Positions 61,287-64,000 of a DNA stretch of 64,000 nucleotides are shown here, piece after piece. The notes beneath the pieces are model-generated. The model was not told the origin of the DNA. It was given only the letters and a program-made list of their open reading frames with translations, and searched no databases. The stretch comes from Chondrosia reniformis (lineage: Eukaryota; Porifera; Demospongiae; Chondrillida; Chondrillidae), in NCBI GenBank assembly GCA_947172415.1, contig OX359190.1:8866001-8930000 (forward strand). Direction: 5' to 3'. A program made the translations under genes and the position numbers. Each line of letters starts with the position of its first letter. Within the stretch, counting starts at the first letter, position 1.

Positions 61287-63096
61287 TAAGACAGAAATTC
61301 AACAACTAATGGGAACAAATGAAGAATACTCCAAAAAAAAACAGATTAACTTAAAGCAATTTGAAGCAGACTACCTGTAAGATATTTAGTTACTTGTTAT
61401 TATTTCTAAATATTACATTAACTCTTACTTTAGTATGTATGTACACACATTATATACATACTAATTGTAAGCAATTATATACAATGTTAACATTGACATT
61501 TGCTTTAGTAATCTGGCAGCCACAAAGCCAACTGTTTTTAATTAAGCAGATCTCAGTTGCATTTTAGTATTCGATCGCCAATTTACCGTTTACAGACTAA
61601 ACGCATGAAACTTCTGTGTACATTTGCTGTTAGATACTAAAATCTTGTCTAAGCACAAAGCATTGTTAACTCTTCCTTTAGTGATTAAAAGTTAATTATT
61701 TAAATATACAGTATATATGAAATTCACACAATGGTAGGGACAACTATATTGTGTTAGGTTTCACAGTCTGTAATTGTAATTACTGTAATCTCACTCCTTC
61801 TATACTCAGGAAAACGACTCAAAATGCTCAACAGCTCGAACAGAAGGTAGAAGCTTTGCAGAAGACCCAACATGCTATCAGTCAGCAAGTTCGTGATCTA
61901 CAGGCCGAAAAGGCAGCTCTTGAGAGTCGGAATAAAGAACTCAAACAACGAACTGACCATGTGACTGCTGAAAACGAACGACTGAACAACCAAGTACAGT
62001 ACGTGCTTCGGCAGAAAAGGGAAAGAATAAGAGTACATTGCCTCATTTGTCATGTGAGTCTAATGAAGTTCTTCCTTTTAGAGTCTTGCATCAGAAGTGA
62101 AATATTTAAAGGAAAATAATCAGGTATGCATGCACAGTTAAGTGAATATGATTCATTAGCGTTTAACTGATTATTTTTCTCTTTGTACAGTGTCTTGAGG
62201 AGGTCACAAATCGAATGAAAAGATCTGTTACAAGATTTCCAAACAGTGAAGAACAGGCTTGTCTGTCACTGCCAGCTTCCAATAAAAGTTTAGTTCAGTC
62301 CCTAGTAACCTCAAGAGGAAGAGGAGCAGACCAGTTGATGGGCCATCAAGATGGTCAGTTTGATGACAATCTATTCAAAGAATCAGAGAAGGATAGTCCT
62401 CCCGGTTTAACAGTTGATATGGCGCATGGACAAGCTTCAGGTGGACCTGTTCAAGCCCAAATGGATCGTGAAAAACCATCTGGCCAAATTAAAGACAATA
62501 GGAAATATCAACCCGAGTTTCAGCAACCTGCAAAGGGTACTACCTATCCTGCAGAAAGAAGACCTCACCAAGACTCACCAGCAGCAAGATATTCAGATCA
62601 GCAACCTCTGCCAAGGACATCTGGAAGGGGACGTGGGGAAGCCAGTGTCATTCAAGGAACACACTACCCACACAGCACTGCTTATAATCAGCAAGTAGGA
62701 AGCACATATGCCGTGGAAGCAGCTAACAAGCCACATCGGCAGCACAGTTCTGAACCTCTCCCCTCTCCTCTTTCAGAGAGGTCCAGTGCTCCTAGCCTGC
62801 CAGAACCTTTTGGGAGATCTGGTCAATTTTCCTTAAACCTGTCTATCAAGAGTATTAATGAAAGCACTCTCTTTGCACCGAATGAGAAGTATATTGAAGA
62901 AGACCTCAATCATGAAATCCAACACGAGGCAAAGAGAGTGCAGAAAGATTGAGGAGAGATCTTCCACGCTGACAGTGAAACTGATGAACAAGACTGGCCG
63001 TTTGATCCTAACCTTACCTACCCTAAGTGTAAAGTGGTCTTTAGAAGAGGTCAAATTCGTGAATATCGTTATCATGTGGATGAATGTGAAGTTTAA
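61287..63096 (+). pseudogene. Copy C: broken direct duplicate of the copy-A 3' end
   Basis: Begins mid-exon at the equivalent of A position 47007 and runs through the homologues of the 47486, 47768 and 47866 exons. The last exon keeps one TTYPAERRPHQD-type repeat where A and B have three. At 62950 a TGA stands where A has CGA, stopping the frame before the finger, and at 63018 TAC replaces TGC, so the first zinc-binding Cys is Tyr. It has no start or promoter of its own. Its upstream intron resembles B more than A, while its 3' flank matches A. Confidence 0.8.
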
Positions 63097-63282
63097 TTTG
63101 AACTTACACTACGGCTAATGAAACTCCAATGATGTAATTAGCATGCATAAAAATAATTATACTGTATTGAACATTTAAACATTTTTGCTAAACTAATAAC
63201 TTGTTAATAGAGTAAGGATTTCAAGAACAACTTATTTTCATCTAGATCACATTTCATACTTATATCTTGGTTGTTAAATTTA

Positions 63283-63470
63283 GCACACAAGCAGGATTAA
63301 TAGTGAGATACATCTCCAGGCACTAACCCATAGCAGAGAGACCACCCCACTATATACGAACACCGATGACCCTTTGTCGCATGGTACCATGGTCGTGCTC
63401 CTACCACGGTTTTCGCATCGATCCACACCAAAGTAGACCTCCAGAGTTGATAGCCCGGAGGCCAAAGACT
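63283..63470 (-). pseudogene. GC-rich transcript, locus 3: 5' fragment only
   Basis: Nearly identical to the 5' part of locus 2 exon 1 (TCTTTGGCCTCCGGGCTATC near its start), with the TATA motif at 63493-63485. It stops at a junction where 49117-50145 of copy A's flank are absent, so the intron, exon 2 and both terminal hairpins are missing. Confidence 0.6.
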
Positions 63471-64000
63471 GAAAATTTTCTCGACTATTTATTAGAAATT
63501 GTCTGCAGGAAACATCGTGAACTTGGCGGAAAATCGTGGAATTAAAATTTTGTTTATTGTTTTCGATGTCATGTTCCAGAACAATAGAGAACATGCAGAA
63601 CATGACCCGACCTATTCAGCAAGTTGTTAAAGTTAATGAGTTTCGACTAGAAATCAATCATGGCTATCCAGCGAAGCAAATCATAAAATGTACAGTGACC
63701 CCATGAATAGAAGTATATTCCTATAAACAAGTTATCAATTTCAATGAACCTGTATTATTTCAGCAGTAATCAAACAAATGCACATGCTCTTGCGAGTGCA
63801 TGAATTGACGTGTCAAGCGGCATGTTTCATGCATAACAGAGGACATTATTGAGGATACAGATGTAATTGTTATTAATTTGAAACCATAACTTAATTTAAA
63901 TAAAGAAAGGCTTTAATTTATGCTTATGCACTTTCGTGAATATCTATTCTGTGCACACACATAGCTAGCTAAATCACAATTTTGCATCCTCTGCAGACGG
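63471..64000. other. Duplicate of 50340-50890, reaching the window end
   Basis: Continuation of the direct duplication that includes copy C; small indels only. No coding exon supported. Confidence 0.75.

Noticed and set aside
62833-63075. 80-codon minus-strand frame, also seen at 48674-48916
   Set aside because: It is conserved only because copies A and C are duplicates; it is antisense to the coding frame.

Overview
The window is animal nuclear DNA: AT-rich, with genes split into many short exons by small GT-AG introns, few and scattered tandem repeats, and no bacterial-type operons. The protein families point to a demosponge, most probably Amphimedon queenslandica or a close relative. The pointers are a sponge short-chain (C4-like) collagen, a CUB/collagen protein, several death-domain and HRDLSxNN-type kinase genes, and a fragment of the beta-helix extracellular family that is expanded in sponges. 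The species is an inference. Exon boundaries were read by eye from splice signals and reading phase; three multi-exon models close to an exact multiple of three (349, 374 and 427 residues).

Layout. 1-1112 (+): 3' end of a coiled-coil/death-domain gene. 1523-9291 (+): a 16-exon gene encoding kinase, coiled coil, SH2 and a helical death-like C-terminus in one protein. 9292-11582: repeats. 11583-15475 (+): a GC-rich spliced non-coding transcript candidate whose intron is full of tandem repeats. 17943-19848 (+): secreted CUB/collagen protein. 22396-20657 (-): short-chain collagen. 23306-28000 and 28307-31193 (+): two tandem paralogous coiled-coil genes of unknown function. 34227-31453 (-): a second coiled-coil/death-domain gene, paralogous to the one at the left edge. 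36839-35385 (-): a single-exon metzincin-like metallopeptidase.

The right third is shaped by segmental duplication. Copy A (about 39859-48937, +) is a long coiled-coil protein ending in a C2HC zinc finger, resembling in layout the NEMO/optineurin/TAX1BP1-type ubiquitin adaptors. Copy B (56519-52513, -) is an inverted copy of the 3' half of A joined to a complete protein kinase domain, without the zinc finger. Copy C (61287-63096, +) is a direct, broken copy with a nonsense codon and a lost zinc ligand. It abuts a disrupted beta-helix gene (58651-61284). The GC-rich transcript recurs downstream of A (50330-49615, -), with the same intron position and matching RNA hairpins, and as a truncated piece downstream of C.

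Together, kinases, death domains, an SH2 domain and a zinc-finger coiled-coil adaptor suggest a neighbourhood of intracellular signalling genes, plausibly innate-immune, next to extracellular-matrix genes. Function is inferred from domains only. The least explained item is the GC-rich spliced transcript family with compensatory stem changes.
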